A DNA stretch of 64,000 nt from JAJEBT01 sp965221485. GTDB taxonomy: Bacteria > Pseudomonadota > Alphaproteobacteria > MPNO01 > UBA830. The stretch is from positions 1,612,001 through 1,676,000 of the forward strand of contig OZ244893.1 of assembly GCA_965221485.1 (NCBI GenBank). Reading direction: 5' to 3'. The stretch's first letter is position 1; each line of letters begins with the position of its first letter. The position numbers were made by a program, and so were the translations under genes. The notes below the pieces were generated by a model, which did no database searches, was not told the origin of the DNA, and was given only the letters and a program-made list of their open reading frames with translations. Shown here piece by piece: positions 42,204-51,079 of this stretch.

Positions 42204-44537
42204 TCAGTGGTGGTTCCATCCCATGGCCCGGCACACGCGTTCAGGCGTGATCGGCAATTCCATATGATCGACCCCATACTCCGAAAGCGCATGTACAACG
42301 GCGTTTGCAATGGCCGCCGGCGCAACAGCAGTACCGCCCTCGCTGCCAGGCTTTACACCCAGAGGATTCGACGGGCTTGGCACTTCGACAAAGGATGTGC
42401 TGAATTCGGGCGTGTCCTCCGCCCGGGGCATCGCATAATCCATGAACGTGGCTCCGGTCATTTGCCCGCTCACCCGATCATATCCGCAGTCCTCCATGAT
42501 CGCCTGGCCAAGCCCCTGCATGACACCACCGTGTGTCTGTCCGTCAAGCATCATGGGATTGATCGCCCGACCAACATCGTCAACAGCCGTCCAGGCCACG
42601 ATCTCGACAACCCCGGTCTCGGGATCAATTTCAACCTCGCAAACATGACAGCCAGAACCGATCACCGCGCGGGGCAGAAACACGTCTGCCTCTTCGTGCA
42701 GAGGTCCGGACAGATCCTCCGGAAGTCCCCGGCCGTTCTCCGAAATCGCCGCAATCTCGAACAGGCTGATCGTTCGATCCGTACCCACGACACGAAATAT
42801 GGCATCGTCATAGGAGATGTCATCCACAGCCACCTCCAGAACCTGGGAAGCAATCATCTTTCCGCGCTCGACAATGCGACGAGATGCATCAGACAGGACG
42901 ATCGCTCCCATGCGCATGCTTCGACCCGAATGGGTACCGCCACCATCCTTCAGGCGGTCGGTATCCCCATAGCCAACACCGATACTCTCGAACGGCACCT
43001 CAAGCAGGTCCGCCACAATCTGGCTGAAAGCCGTCTCATGCCCCTGCCCGGTCGCCATGGTACCGATTTCAACCTCAACGGTTCCCTCAGGCCGAACCCG
43101 TATCTCGGTCCATTCACGGGGATAGCCGGTCGAAAGATCGGCGTAATTTGCAATCCCGATTCCCCGCAACTGCCCGCGTGAGCGCGCTTCAACCCGCCGG
43201 GAGTCAAAGCCATGCCAGTCGGACAGCGCGACCGCCTTCTCCATCGCTGCCGGAAAGTCGCCGGAATCATACGTCATTCCGAACCCGTTATCGTAAGGAA
43301 TTGCGTCCGGCGGGATGAGGTTGCGGCGTCGAATCTCGATCCGATCCACTCCAGCGGCTGCAGCAGCCATGTCCAGCAAGCGCTCCATCACGTAAATCAC
43401 CTCGGGACGGCCGGCGCTGCGGTAGGGATAGGTCGGGGTCGTGCTGGTCTGAACCGCCACGGCCCGCGCCGAGACCCGACTGGGCCGGTAGAGGCACGTT
43501 GAAATCTCGATCCCCTTGACGAGCGGAATCCATGAAGCGGAATGGGCGCCGATATTGGAAGTATTGCACGTCCGGAAACCGAGCATCTGACCGTTTTTGT
43601 CAAGCGCCAGTGCCGCCTCGACCACAAGGTCCCGCGCATGATAATCGGTCAGCATGCACTCTGTCCGTGTCGCCGTCCACTTGACCGGCCGGCCGATCCG
43701 CCTCGAGGCCCAAAGGACAAGGGCATGCTCCACGTAGAGTGCGTTGCGGGGTCCGTAGGATCCGCCGGCATCACGAACGACGACCCGCAGGTTCTCCTCC
43801 TCGATTCCCAGCAGTGCTGCAAGCTCACGCTTGTATCGATAAATACTGCCCGAAGTCGTGTGCAGCGTGTATCGGCCATCTGTGCCGAGCAATCCAAGCG
43901 ACGAGCGCGGCTCCATGGCAACACACGAAACGCGATTCAGTGCTGTCTTCAGACTGACAACATGGGTTGCCTCCGCAAACGCCTGATCAGTCGCTCCCGA
44001 ATCGTTGACATCAGCGTCAATGGCCACGTTGGAGCCGTGTTCCGGCCATACCACCTCTGCACCCTTTTTCGCCGCGTCCTCGGTATCGATCACGGCGGGC
44101 AGCGGATCGAATTCTATCCGGACCTTCTCGGCCGCATCAATAGCCTGATCAGCAGTCTCGGCGACGACCATCACCAGCGGCTCACCCACATACCGCGCCC
44201 TGTCAGCCGGCAAGGGATAATGGGGGGCAGCAAACCTCTCACCACCGTCCCGGTTACGAAGTGCGATATCGGGCGGGCTGGAAAATCCCAGATTGTGCGG
44301 AATCGATCCCAATCCGTCTGCCAGCCAGTCAGCTCCGGTCAGCACTGCCAGGACACCGGAGGATGAAGACGCCGCTGAAGTATCGATCGCATTGAGTTCG
44401 GCATGCGCGTGCGGCGAGGTCACAAAGACGGCCCGTACCTGCCCGGCTTCGATGTGATCGTCGGCAAACCGGCCGAGGCCCCTCAGCAGGCGGTCATCTT
44501 CCTTGCGAAGCGGTGACCTCCCGATCATCGGCTCCAT
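42204..44537 (-). CDS. Xanthine dehydrogenase/aldehyde oxidase-family Mo-cofactor (large) subunit, copy 1
   Basis: 777 residues, the normal CoxL/XdhB-large size. GRSPLRKEDDRLLRGLGRFADD is the usual start; Moco-binding regions include the DAGGSYGPRNALYVEHALV segment, GTMATGQGHETAF-like IGTMATGQGHET and GGTHSGRSMR. A glutamate in the expected active-site position is present (GVKPGSEGGTAVAP). The enzyme would hydroxylate an N-heterocycle or aldehyde using water. Neither the 2Fe-2S nor the FAD subunit is encoded in the window. It lies at the downstream end of a minus-strand cluster with a NodB deacetylase and a TRAP transporter. Confidence 0.9.
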   Translation of the reverse strand: MEPMIGRSPLRKEDDRLLRGLGRFADDHIEAGQVRAVFVTSPHAHAELNAIDTSAASSSSGVLAVLTGADWLADGLGSIPHNLGFSSPPDIALRNRDGGERFAAPHYPLPADRARYVGEPLVMVVAETADQAIDAAEKVRIEFDPLPAVIDTEDAAKKGAEVVWPEHGSNVAIDADVNDSGATDQAFAEATHVVSLKTALNRVSCVAMEPRSSLGLLGTDGRYTLHTTSGSIYRYKRELAALLGIEEENLRVVVRDAGGSYGPRNALYVEHALVLWASRRIGRPVKWTATRTECMLTDYHARDLVVEAALALDKNGQMLGFRTCNTSNIGAHSASWIPLVKGIEISTCLYRPSRVSARAVAVQTSTTPTYPYRSAGRPEVIYVMERLLDMAAAAAGVDRIEIRRRNLIPPDAIPYDNGFGMTYDSGDFPAAMEKAVALSDWHGFDSRRVEARSRGQLRGIGIANYADLSTGYPREWTEIRVRPEGTVEVEIGTMATGQGHETAFSQIVADLLEVPFESIGVGYGDTDRLKDGGGTHSGRSMRMGAIVLSDASRRIVERGKMIASQVLEVAVDDISYDDAIFRVVGTDRTISLFEIAAISENGRGLPEDLSGPLHEEADVFLPRAVIGSGCHVCEVEIDPETGVVEIVAWTAVDDVGRAINPMMLDGQTHGGVMQGLGQAIMEDCGYDRVSGQMTGATFMDYAMPRAEDTPEFSTSFVEVPSPSNPLGVKPGSEGGTAVAPAAIANAVVHALSEYGVDHMELPITPERVCRAMGWNHH

Positions 44538-44543
44538 GAGTCG

Positions 44544-45416
44544 TTACGCCACCGACCGATACCAATCAAGAATATCCGCACCGCGCCACATGACCACCCC
44601 GTCCGCCGCCTGAACCGCATCCAGAACCTTCTCGAAATATTTGATCCGGAATGATGTTCCGGAAATATAGGGATGAACGGCAATCGCCATCACGCGAGCG
44701 GAACCGGCTCCCTCCAGAAGAAGCCTTTCCAGACTGTCCATGCAGCGATCATAAAACTCGGGTGCCTTGTGATGCTGAACGATCATCATCGGAATATCGT
44801 TGAGCTCGACCGTATACGGAACAGAAATCAGGGGGCCGTGTTGGGTCTTCACTTCGAACGGCTGATCATCCATGGGATAGTCAGCCACATATTCAAGCCC
44901 TGCTTCGGTCAGGTAGTCCGGTGTTTCGAAGGTCTGCGTCAGTCCGGGTCCCATCCAGCCCCGGGGCGCACGTCCTGTAAAGCTCCTGATCGCCTCGATG
45001 GTCAGCCGGATGTCCTCGCGCTGATCCTCGATCAGATGTGTGGGCAATTGCCGAAAGGCATGTCCGAGAAATTCCCAGTCTGCATCGCGGGCAGCGGCCG
45101 CAATGCGTGGATACTGCTCGCAGACCGATCCGTTGACCGATAGCGTCGTGGGAATACCGCGGGAAACGAGAGCATCATGCAGGCGCCAGAATCCCACCCG
45201 CATGCCGTATTCCTGCCAGGACCAGTTGGGAATGTCCGGGATATGGACCTGACCACCGGGTGGCGGCAGCACGGTCCGTGCCATGGGTCGGTCGATTTCC
45301 CAGTTTTCGATATTGACGATTACCCAGACCGCAACCTTCTTGCCATCCGGCAGCAACAGGGGTTCGCGATCCGCCATCCCGGAATAGGGAATGCGGTCTC
45401 GCGGTTTCATCACCAT
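44544..45416 (-). CDS. NodB-fold polysaccharide deacetylase family protein (allantoinase PuuE-like)
   Basis: 290 residues. The start (RIPYSGMADREPLLLPDG) and KVAVWVIVNIENWEID, WSWQEYGMRVGFWRLHDAL, EFLGHAFRQLPTHLI, APRGWMGPGLTQT and YVADYPMDDQPF match the PuuE-type allantoinase/peptidoglycan deacetylase-like branch acting on small N-containing rings. The metal His/Asp residues of NodB are only partly kept (typical of PuuE). It is 6 bp from the Mo hydroxylase and 16 bp from the TRAP permease gene, so a purine, hydantoin or other N-heterocycle ring-opening role is the best inference. Confidence 0.86.
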   Translation of the reverse strand: MVMKPRDRIPYSGMADREPLLLPDGKKVAVWVIVNIENWEIDRPMARTVLPPPGGQVHIPDIPNWSWQEYGMRVGFWRLHDALVSRGIPTTLSVNGSVCEQYPRIAAAARDADWEFLGHAFRQLPTHLIEDQREDIRLTIEAIRSFTGRAPRGWMGPGLTQTFETPDYLTEAGLEYVADYPMDDQPFEVKTQHGPLISVPYTVELNDIPMMIVQHHKAPEFYDRCMDSLERLLLEGAGSARVMAIAVHPYISGTSFRIKYFEKVLDAVQAADGVVMWRGADILDWYRSVA

Positions 45417-45432
45417 TTCAGAATCCCTCCGG

Positions 45433-46785
45433 TCAATTCCCCATCAGGCTCGGGAGATAAAGAGCCACCCCGGGAGCGATAACCAGAATGACGATCAGGA
45501 TCAGGTCGCAAAAAAGATAGGGTGCAGCCGCCAGTGCAACCTGACCAAGCGTCGTACCTCGTACCATGCCCATCATGATAAACAAGAGAAGACCAAACGG
45601 CGGTGTCGTCGCGCTCATCTCGAGGGACATGAGGACAATCAGCGAAAACCAGATCGGATCGTAACCCAGCTGAATTGCGATGGGATAGAAGATAGGAACC
45701 GTGATGAGCATCATGGAAACCTGATCCATGAACATGCCCAGCATGATAAGGACCAGGAACATCGCGATCAGGATTACCAGGGGCGCGACCTCGAACCCTG
45801 TTGCCCAGGATACAAAACCGCGGCTGGCTCCCGAGAACGACAGCAACTGACTGAACACCGTGGAATTCATCAGAATGAAAAACACCATTCCGACCACACG
45901 GATGGTACCGATCAGCGACGTCTTGAAGGCGTCCCATGTCATCACACGACGCGCAAAAGCGAGAATGCAGACCCCAACCACTCCGAATGAAGCCGATTCC
46001 GAAGGGGTTGCCCAGCCGAGAACGATGAACCCGATAACGAGGAACACCACAAAACCCATCGGTACGATGTTGACAATAACCTGATAGGCCTTTTGCCCCC
46101 ACGTCGTCGGTTCCACGTCATAGCTTGGCGCAGAATCAGGGTTGAAGATCAGCATCAGGGTAATCATGCCCGCGTAAAGCCCTGCCAGCAGAAAACCCGG
46201 CAAAAGACCGGCTATCAGCAGGGCTCCGACATCAACTCCTGCGATACTGGCGAGAAGGACACCCAGGGAAGACGGCGGAATGATCATCGCAAGGCCGCCA
46301 GTTCCGAGAATCGGACCCATGGACATGTGGCGGCTGTAGCCGCGGCGTTGCATTTCGGGGACCAGAAGCGAACCCAGCATGGCCGTGTTCGCCATGGTTG
46401 ACCCCGTCAGGGTCGAAAACAGCGAGCCGCCGATGACAGTCAGATAACACAACCGACCCGGGATCTTGCCGAGAAGCGTATCGAGCGCATCAAAGACGCG
46501 AATTGCCAGACCGGTATGAAAAAACAGCGAACCCATGAGAATGAACATGGGAATGGGCGACAGGGTGAAGGTCGTGATCAGCTGCGGTGCATTGTCAACG
46601 ATCTGCGGCATCTTGAGCAGAGCTTCTGACAGAAAGCCGCCAAGGTCCCAGATCGGCGTTGCAATCACAAAGACGCAGGTCCCGATGATGTTGGTGATCA
46701 GAAACGTGAAGGCCACCGGGAAGCCGAGTGCCATGCCGCCAATAACGCAGCCAAGCAGAACAGTTCCCGCCCAATACCACTCCAT
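45433..46785 (-). CDS. TRAP transporter large permease (DctM family)
   Basis: 450 residues with about 12 hydrophobic segments. GSLFFHTGLAIRVFDALDTLLGKIPGRL, GSTMANTAMLGSLLVPEM, PPSSLGVLLASIAGVDVGALLIAGLLPG and LGMFMDQVSMMLITVPIFYPIAIQLG are standard DctM features. It catalyses Na+-driven uptake of an organic acid presented by the DctP protein. It is 2 bp from the DctQ-like gene, so they are translationally linked. It lies downstream of two DctP genes, all minus strand. Confidence 0.92.
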   Translation of the reverse strand: MEWYWAGTVLLGCVIGGMALGFPVAFTFLITNIIGTCVFVIATPIWDLGGFLSEALLKMPQIVDNAPQLITTFTLSPIPMFILMGSLFFHTGLAIRVFDALDTLLGKIPGRLCYLTVIGGSLFSTLTGSTMANTAMLGSLLVPEMQRRGYSRHMSMGPILGTGGLAMIIPPSSLGVLLASIAGVDVGALLIAGLLPGFLLAGLYAGMITLMLIFNPDSAPSYDVEPTTWGQKAYQVIVNIVPMGFVVFLVIGFIVLGWATPSESASFGVVGVCILAFARRVMTWDAFKTSLIGTIRVVGMVFFILMNSTVFSQLLSFSGASRGFVSWATGFEVAPLVILIAMFLVLIMLGMFMDQVSMMLITVPIFYPIAIQLGYDPIWFSLIVLMSLEMSATTPPFGLLLFIMMGMVRGTTLGQVALAAAPYLFCDLILIVILVIAPGVALYLPSLMGN

Positions 46786-46787
46786 GT

Positions 46788-47303
46788 TCAGACGCTGTCC
46801 TTCACTTGGCCCAGGTCATAGGAGTAGTAGTGGCGCCGGCCGGCCAAGTACATCATGAATTCCAGAGTGACGAGGCCGAACCCGATAATCATGGGGAGGA
46901 ACTGTGCCCAATAGGGCATATCGACCCCCCGGACATCAAGCTGCCCGGATATTGCTGCCTCCATAAACAGGTCACAGGCAAACCACGTAAACAGCAAGCC
47001 CGCCAATGTGCACACGATATAAACCAGCTTTGCCAGCACTCTCTGAAGAGCAGGCGGCAAATTGGCAACCACGGCCTCGATCGCCACATGCCCCTTCTCA
47101 CGGATCAGCCAGGGAGCTGAAAACATGGCAATGTAAAGGAGCGCATATTCCACCACCGACGAGGTAAACAGCGGTGGTGTGATGCCGACCGTTCGCATCG
47201 ACACATCGATCACGATCATCGTGAACAGGCAGGGAATCACGGCGCTGGCAACCCATGCCAGCGCCGTCGAAACCTTGCCGAGGCCGTTGTCAAACCGCTC
47301 CAT
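46788..47303 (-). CDS. TRAP transporter small permease (DctQ family)
   Basis: 171 residues with four hydrophobic segments and the DctQ signature EYALLYIAMFSAPWLIREKGHV followed by EAVVANLPPALQR. It forms the small membrane subunit with DctM (2-bp gap) and follows the DctP gene by 20 bp. The C-terminus ends in a charged YYSYDLGQVKDSV tail. Confidence 0.9.
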   Translation of the reverse strand: MERFDNGLGKVSTALAWVASAVIPCLFTMIVIDVSMRTVGITPPLFTSSVVEYALLYIAMFSAPWLIREKGHVAIEAVVANLPPALQRVLAKLVYIVCTLAGLLFTWFACDLFMEAAISGQLDVRGVDMPYWAQFLPMIIGFGLVTLEFMMYLAGRRHYYSYDLGQVKDSV

Positions 47304-47323
47304 CGGCCCGGCTGTCGTCAGGA

Positions 47324-48361
47324 CTACTGCCGGAGACGGCTGGTCGCACTCTTCAGGTCAACCTGCCGGTTAGGCTTGCCCGGAATGTACATCAGCGGCT
47401 TCAACCGATCGTGATAATCGGAACGCTCCTTGAGTTCCTTCCAGATTTCCTGGTGCGCGATCTCGAGATAACGGGTTGCCGCGTCTCCTTCCAGAACGAT
47501 ATCCTGAACACCCGCGGCCTTGAGCTCCCGCTCCTCCTCCTGGCGGAATTTCTCGACCTCGAGAACCGATGTCGTCTCGTATTCAAGCGCGACTTTCTCG
47601 ATCGCAGCCTGCTGGTCGCTGTTGAGCTGCTTCCAGGCCGCCGGATTCACCGTCACAACAGTGTTGGTCTGATAGAAATTGGGGACGACCCGGTACTTGA
47701 TGACCTTGTGAAATCCGTTGGGCACGATTGACACGTCGGTGAAGCCGAAGCCCTCTACCGTTCCCCGCTGCATCGCCGTAAAGATTTCGCTGCCCTTGAT
47801 ATTGATGGTCGACGCTCCCAGCGCCCGGAACAACGGGCGGTAGGTACCGGTTGCCCGCATTTTCATGCCTGTGAGATCCGGGATACCGTCCTTCATGGGG
47901 GCAGGCTTCGCGAGATACATATGATAGGACGTCATGTTCTCGCCCCATGCCAGCAGCTTGGCGCCGGCCTTTTTCATATAGATCTCTTCCAGAATTTCCC
48001 AGGCGCCGTTCTTGCGCAGCGCCGACGGGCCCTGATTGGCGGCAAGGATCGCGTATCCCTCTGGTACCGTGCCGATGTAATAGGCTGTCGGCGAATGAAG
48101 CATGTCAAACTGGCCGCGCTTGAGAGCATTTGCCGCTTTGCGCGGAGGCACGATCTCCTGGCCGCCAATATAGCGAATCTGCACCAGACCCTTCGCGGCC
48201 TGGTTCAGCGGACCGACAAGCGTGAGCAGAAAGCTCTTGGTCAGGGTGTTGGTTTGCTGAAGCGAGGTAACCGCATTCAGCGCATCGCGGGCCATGGCCG
48301 GCGATACAACCATCGCACCGGCAAGACCAGCCAAGCCTATTCGTGTCAGGATCTTCGACAT
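47324..48361 (-). CDS. TRAP transporter substrate-binding protein (DctP family), copy 1
   Basis: 345 residues with a signal peptide (KILTRIGLAGLAGAMVVSPAMA). DctP-type core: IRYIGGQEIVPPRKAANALK, MRATGTYRPLFRALGAST, IFTAMQRGTVEGFGF and YQTNTVVTVNPAAWKQL; the Arg in MRATGTYR lies where the carboxylate-binding Arg is normally found. It is about two-thirds identical to the next upstream gene (48417-49439) along its whole length, with identical 20-residue stretches, so the two are recent paralogues. It is next to DctQ, so it is likely the partner of this transporter. Confidence 0.9.
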   Translation of the reverse strand: MSKILTRIGLAGLAGAMVVSPAMARDALNAVTSLQQTNTLTKSFLLTLVGPLNQAAKGLVQIRYIGGQEIVPPRKAANALKRGQFDMLHSPTAYYIGTVPEGYAILAANQGPSALRKNGAWEILEEIYMKKAGAKLLAWGENMTSYHMYLAKPAPMKDGIPDLTGMKMRATGTYRPLFRALGASTINIKGSEIFTAMQRGTVEGFGFTDVSIVPNGFHKVIKYRVVPNFYQTNTVVTVNPAAWKQLNSDQQAAIEKVALEYETTSVLEVEKFRQEEERELKAAGVQDIVLEGDAATRYLEIAHQEIWKELKERSDYHDRLKPLMYIPGKPNRQVDLKSATSRLRQ

Positions 48362-48416
48362 CTTTGTCTCCCTTTCGTGTAAAGCCGCATGGAATACACC
48401 AACCCCGGCGGCAGGT

Positions 48417-49439
48417 CTATTTCCTTAACTGCAATCCCGACGCGAAATTCGCCTGCCGGTTGGGTTTGCCGGGAACGTACATCAGACCCTTCAGGCGGTC
48501 ATGATAATCGGAACGCTCCTTGAGTTCCTTCCAGATCTCCTGGTGTGCGATGTCCAGATACTTCGCGGCGGCAGCCCCCTCAAGGGCAATGTCTTCGACA
48601 CCGGCTGCCTTGAGCTGCTGCTCTTCCTTGATTCGTTCCTTCTCCAGCCAATGCACGGATGTCGTTTCATATTCGAGGGCGAGATCAAGGATCTTGTCCT
48701 GCAGTTCAGAACTCAGGGCCTTCCAGCTTGCCGGATTGAAGGTCAGGACCTGATTGGTCTGGTAATAGTTGGGCGTAATCCGATACTTGATGGCCTTGTG
48801 AAGTCCGATCGCTACAACCGCTACATCCGGAAATCCGAAACCGGCAACGGTCCCGCGCTGGATAGCTGTATAGATTTCACTCGACTTGATGTTGATGGTT
48901 GATGCACCAAGAGCGCGAAAGAGGGGCCGGTAGGTTCCCGTCGCGCGCATTTTCACGCCTGACAGATCCGGCACGCCGTCGGGACCGAGCCTGGGCCTGA
49001 TATTCATGTAGGTATTGTAGGATGTCATGCTTTCACCCCACGCAATCAGCTTGGCACCGGCTTTCTTCATGTAGATTTCTTCAAGAATTTCCCAGGCGCC
49101 ATTCTTGCGAAGCGCCGCAGGGCCCTGGTTGGCAGCAAGGAGCGCATAACCCTCGGGGACGGTGCCGATATAATAGGCTGTCGGTGAACTGAGGACATCG
49201 AACTGGCCCCGTCTGAGTGCGTTGGCAGCCTTGCTCGGCGGCACAACCTCCTGCCCGCCGATGTAACGAATTGGGATCTTCCTTGCCTGCGCAGGCTTGA
49301 GGAAGTTTGCAACGAAACTTTTCGCAATTGTATTGGTCTGCTGCAATGATGACACCGCCTTCAGGTCCTTGGCTGTTGCGGCTGTCGCTGCAAACAGTAC
49401 CGCGGCCGCAACAGTGGACGACATGGTGACCTTGTGCAT
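48417..49439 (-). CDS. TRAP transporter substrate-binding protein (DctP family), copy 2
   Basis: ATG 49439 follows a GGGGAGGA site; upstream codons are not needed. 340 residues with a signal peptide (AAAVLFAATAATA). Very similar to copy 1: both share SLQQTNT, RYIGGQE, SPTAYYIGTVPEGYA and the end AHQEIWKELKERSDYHDRLK. Differences are concentrated in the first 50 residues and in the middle (NIRPRLGPDGVPDLSG). It sits 55 bp upstream of copy 1 and is probably the first gene of the transporter operon. The two copies may widen the ligand range of one permease. Confidence 0.9.
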   Translation of the reverse strand: MHKVTMSSTVAAAVLFAATAATAKDLKAVSSLQQTNTIAKSFVANFLKPAQARKIPIRYIGGQEVVPPSKAANALRRGQFDVLSSPTAYYIGTVPEGYALLAANQGPAALRKNGAWEILEEIYMKKAGAKLIAWGESMTSYNTYMNIRPRLGPDGVPDLSGVKMRATGTYRPLFRALGASTINIKSSEIYTAIQRGTVAGFGFPDVAVVAIGLHKAIKYRITPNYYQTNQVLTFNPASWKALSSELQDKILDLALEYETTSVHWLEKERIKEEQQLKAAGVEDIALEGAAAAKYLDIAHQEIWKELKERSDYHDRLKGLMYVPGKPNRQANFASGLQLRK

Positions 49440-50004
49440 ATCGAATTGTCCTCCCCAGACTTTTTTTCGATCTCGCCAGGATCCGGATCTGTCCCGGCTG
49501 TTTGACGCAGTCTGACCGTACCGGTGAAACCTGTCAATTGAACAGCAGCGTTCGAGGGGACAACCGGGTTCCGTCGTCCGGTGCAAGGACAGCCCCACAG
49601 CCTGGCTTGTCTCTGGACCTGGCGGCGGCCGGATCAGCTGCGCACGGCCGTTCCTGCTTTTCTGTCTCGGACAAATTCAGACCGCAGCTATGGCGACCTG
49701 TTGGTCACCGGGCGGAAAATCAATCGCGCTCCAGGGGCGCGCTCAACGGCAGGCCACACACAGAGCGGCCAACACCACTTCAGTCCGCCTGCAGCCATGA
49801 GACACACACCGGAAACTCCGGGCCGGTCTCCAACCGGTTTTTGTGCCCGATGTCATGGAGGGCAAGGCAGCGTCCCGGTCATATCGCCCGTCTGGCGCGA
49901 GAGCGTCGACGGGTCGCGACGGTTGCCTGTAGCCACCTTGACATTGACCCGCGTCACAGCCGCGACGCTGGCCAGTTGCAGCCCATGTCGTCAGCCCCGC
50001 GTTC
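49440..50004. other. Intergenic region with the TRAP operon promoter
   Basis: 565 bp between DctP copy 2 and the end of the ornithine-cyclodeaminase-like gene. Apart from the promoter candidate at 49509-49537 I see no gene; open frames here are Arg/Pro-rich and lack family patterns. Confidence 0.5.
49509..49537 (-). promoter_or_regulatory. Putative sigma-70 promoter of the TRAP operon
   Basis: On the minus strand a perfect TTGACA (plus coordinates 49532-49537) is followed after 17 bp by CAGACT (49509-49514), a weak -10. The predicted start is near 49502, about 60 bases before the DctP copy 2 ATG. The consensus -35 with a poor -10 would suit an activator-dependent promoter. Confidence 0.35.
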
Positions 50005-51075
50005 TCAGTTTCGGATATCCTGAAGGAACCAGTCAATCGGCAGAGGCATTCCGAGACCACGCTCGCGCGCCCGTTCATATACCAGCCGCCCCACGGCTGC
50101 GAACTGGATCCCAGCCGATATATTGTGAAAGAAGATCAATTCGTCATCATCCCGGCGGCCATCGGCTTGTCCGGCCACGATGGGGGGCAGTTCTTCAAAG
50201 GTCGTATCGCGATAGCGGCGGCGGTAATGTCGATCCATGGGACGTCGTGCACGGTCCTCTTCGGACCCCAGCACAAAGTCATTCAATCGCGTATTGGAGG
50301 TAATCACGACCCGGTCGCAGGCCCTGTATGTCTCTTCGTCAATCTCGTCATGGCGCACATTGACGATCAGCGCTCCGGGTGCCAGAAGTCCCACCATGTT
50401 GGCGGTGAACACGGGGACGCGGGAATCGGTACACAGCGCGGCAATGTCAGCGTCCTTCAGGGCTGTTTCCCTGTCATCGACGGCAACAACAGAAATCCCC
50501 AGTTCCATTGACATCTCTTCCGCAAATCGCTGGCGATTTGCGACGGTCGGGCTGAATACCCGGCATTCGTCAATGTCCCGCACCGCACAAAGGGACCGGA
50601 GGTAGGACCGCGCCATGCCGCCCGAGCCCAGCATTCCCACGCTTTTTGCGTCTTGGCGCGCCAGGTAACGGGCACCAACGCCGGTAGTCGCTCCGACGCG
50701 CTCATGCTGGATGATCCCGTCATTGAGCATCGCGATCAGCTCGCCGTTCCCTGTGTCGAAAAGAAGAATGAACCCGCAGTACCGCCCAGGCTCGACGCTG
50801 TGCCACTCCTCGGTCACGGCTCCTTCATACTCCTGCCACGTCAGAATATCCGACTTGAATCGGAACGCCAGCGTCGGCGGATCGGCAATGGCACCCAGCA
50901 GCGAGCCCCAACGGTAATAGTCGCCCTGACGCGCTGTCGGTGACCACATGTCGGTACGGGTCTGAAACACCGCCATTCCTTCAGCATGCTGCCGGAAGGC
51001 GCTTTCCATGGCTTCAAGAGCCTCGACGGTGTCGAGCACCCGCGCAGTCACGTCGTTGTTGATCAGAAGCGGCAT
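50005..51075 (-). CDS. Ornithine cyclodeaminase/mu-crystallin family protein
   Basis: ATG 51075 is preferred to GTG 51087 because AAAGGTGG lies 8 bases before it; 356 residues. The Rossmann motif is SVGMLGSGGMARSYLRSL, with ARYLAR before it and the family's NDGIIQHERVGATTGVGA substrate region; ICTDS-like AALCTDSRVPVF and the acidic NVRHDEIDEETY segment follow. Family members include ornithine cyclodeaminase, ketimine reductase and alanine dehydrogenase; it probably reduces an imine or deaminates an amino acid. Its start is 4 bp after the stop of the second Mo hydroxylase, so they are co-translated. Confidence 0.88.
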   Translation of the reverse strand: MPLLINNDVTARVLDTVEALEAMESAFRQHAEGMAVFQTRTDMWSPTARQGDYYRWGSLLGAIADPPTLAFRFKSDILTWQEYEGAVTEEWHSVEPGRYCGFILLFDTGNGELIAMLNDGIIQHERVGATTGVGARYLARQDAKSVGMLGSGGMARSYLRSLCAVRDIDECRVFSPTVANRQRFAEEMSMELGISVVAVDDRETALKDADIAALCTDSRVPVFTANMVGLLAPGALIVNVRHDEIDEETYRACDRVVITSNTRLNDFVLGSEEDRARRPMDRHYRRRYRDTTFEELPPIVAGQADGRRDDDELIFFHNISAGIQFAAVGRLVYERARERGLGMPLPIDWFLQDIRN

Positions 51076-51079
51076 CGCA

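Noticed and set aside
42180..43181. A 333-codon plus-strand open frame
   Set aside because: It is antisense to the Mo hydroxylase and has no recognisable motifs.
49502..50023. A 173-codon plus-strand frame between the TRAP and ornithine-cyclodeaminase-like genes
   Set aside because: Its sequence is low-complexity Arg/Ser/Pro with no domain pattern, no good start signal, and it ends inside the antisense of a real gene.
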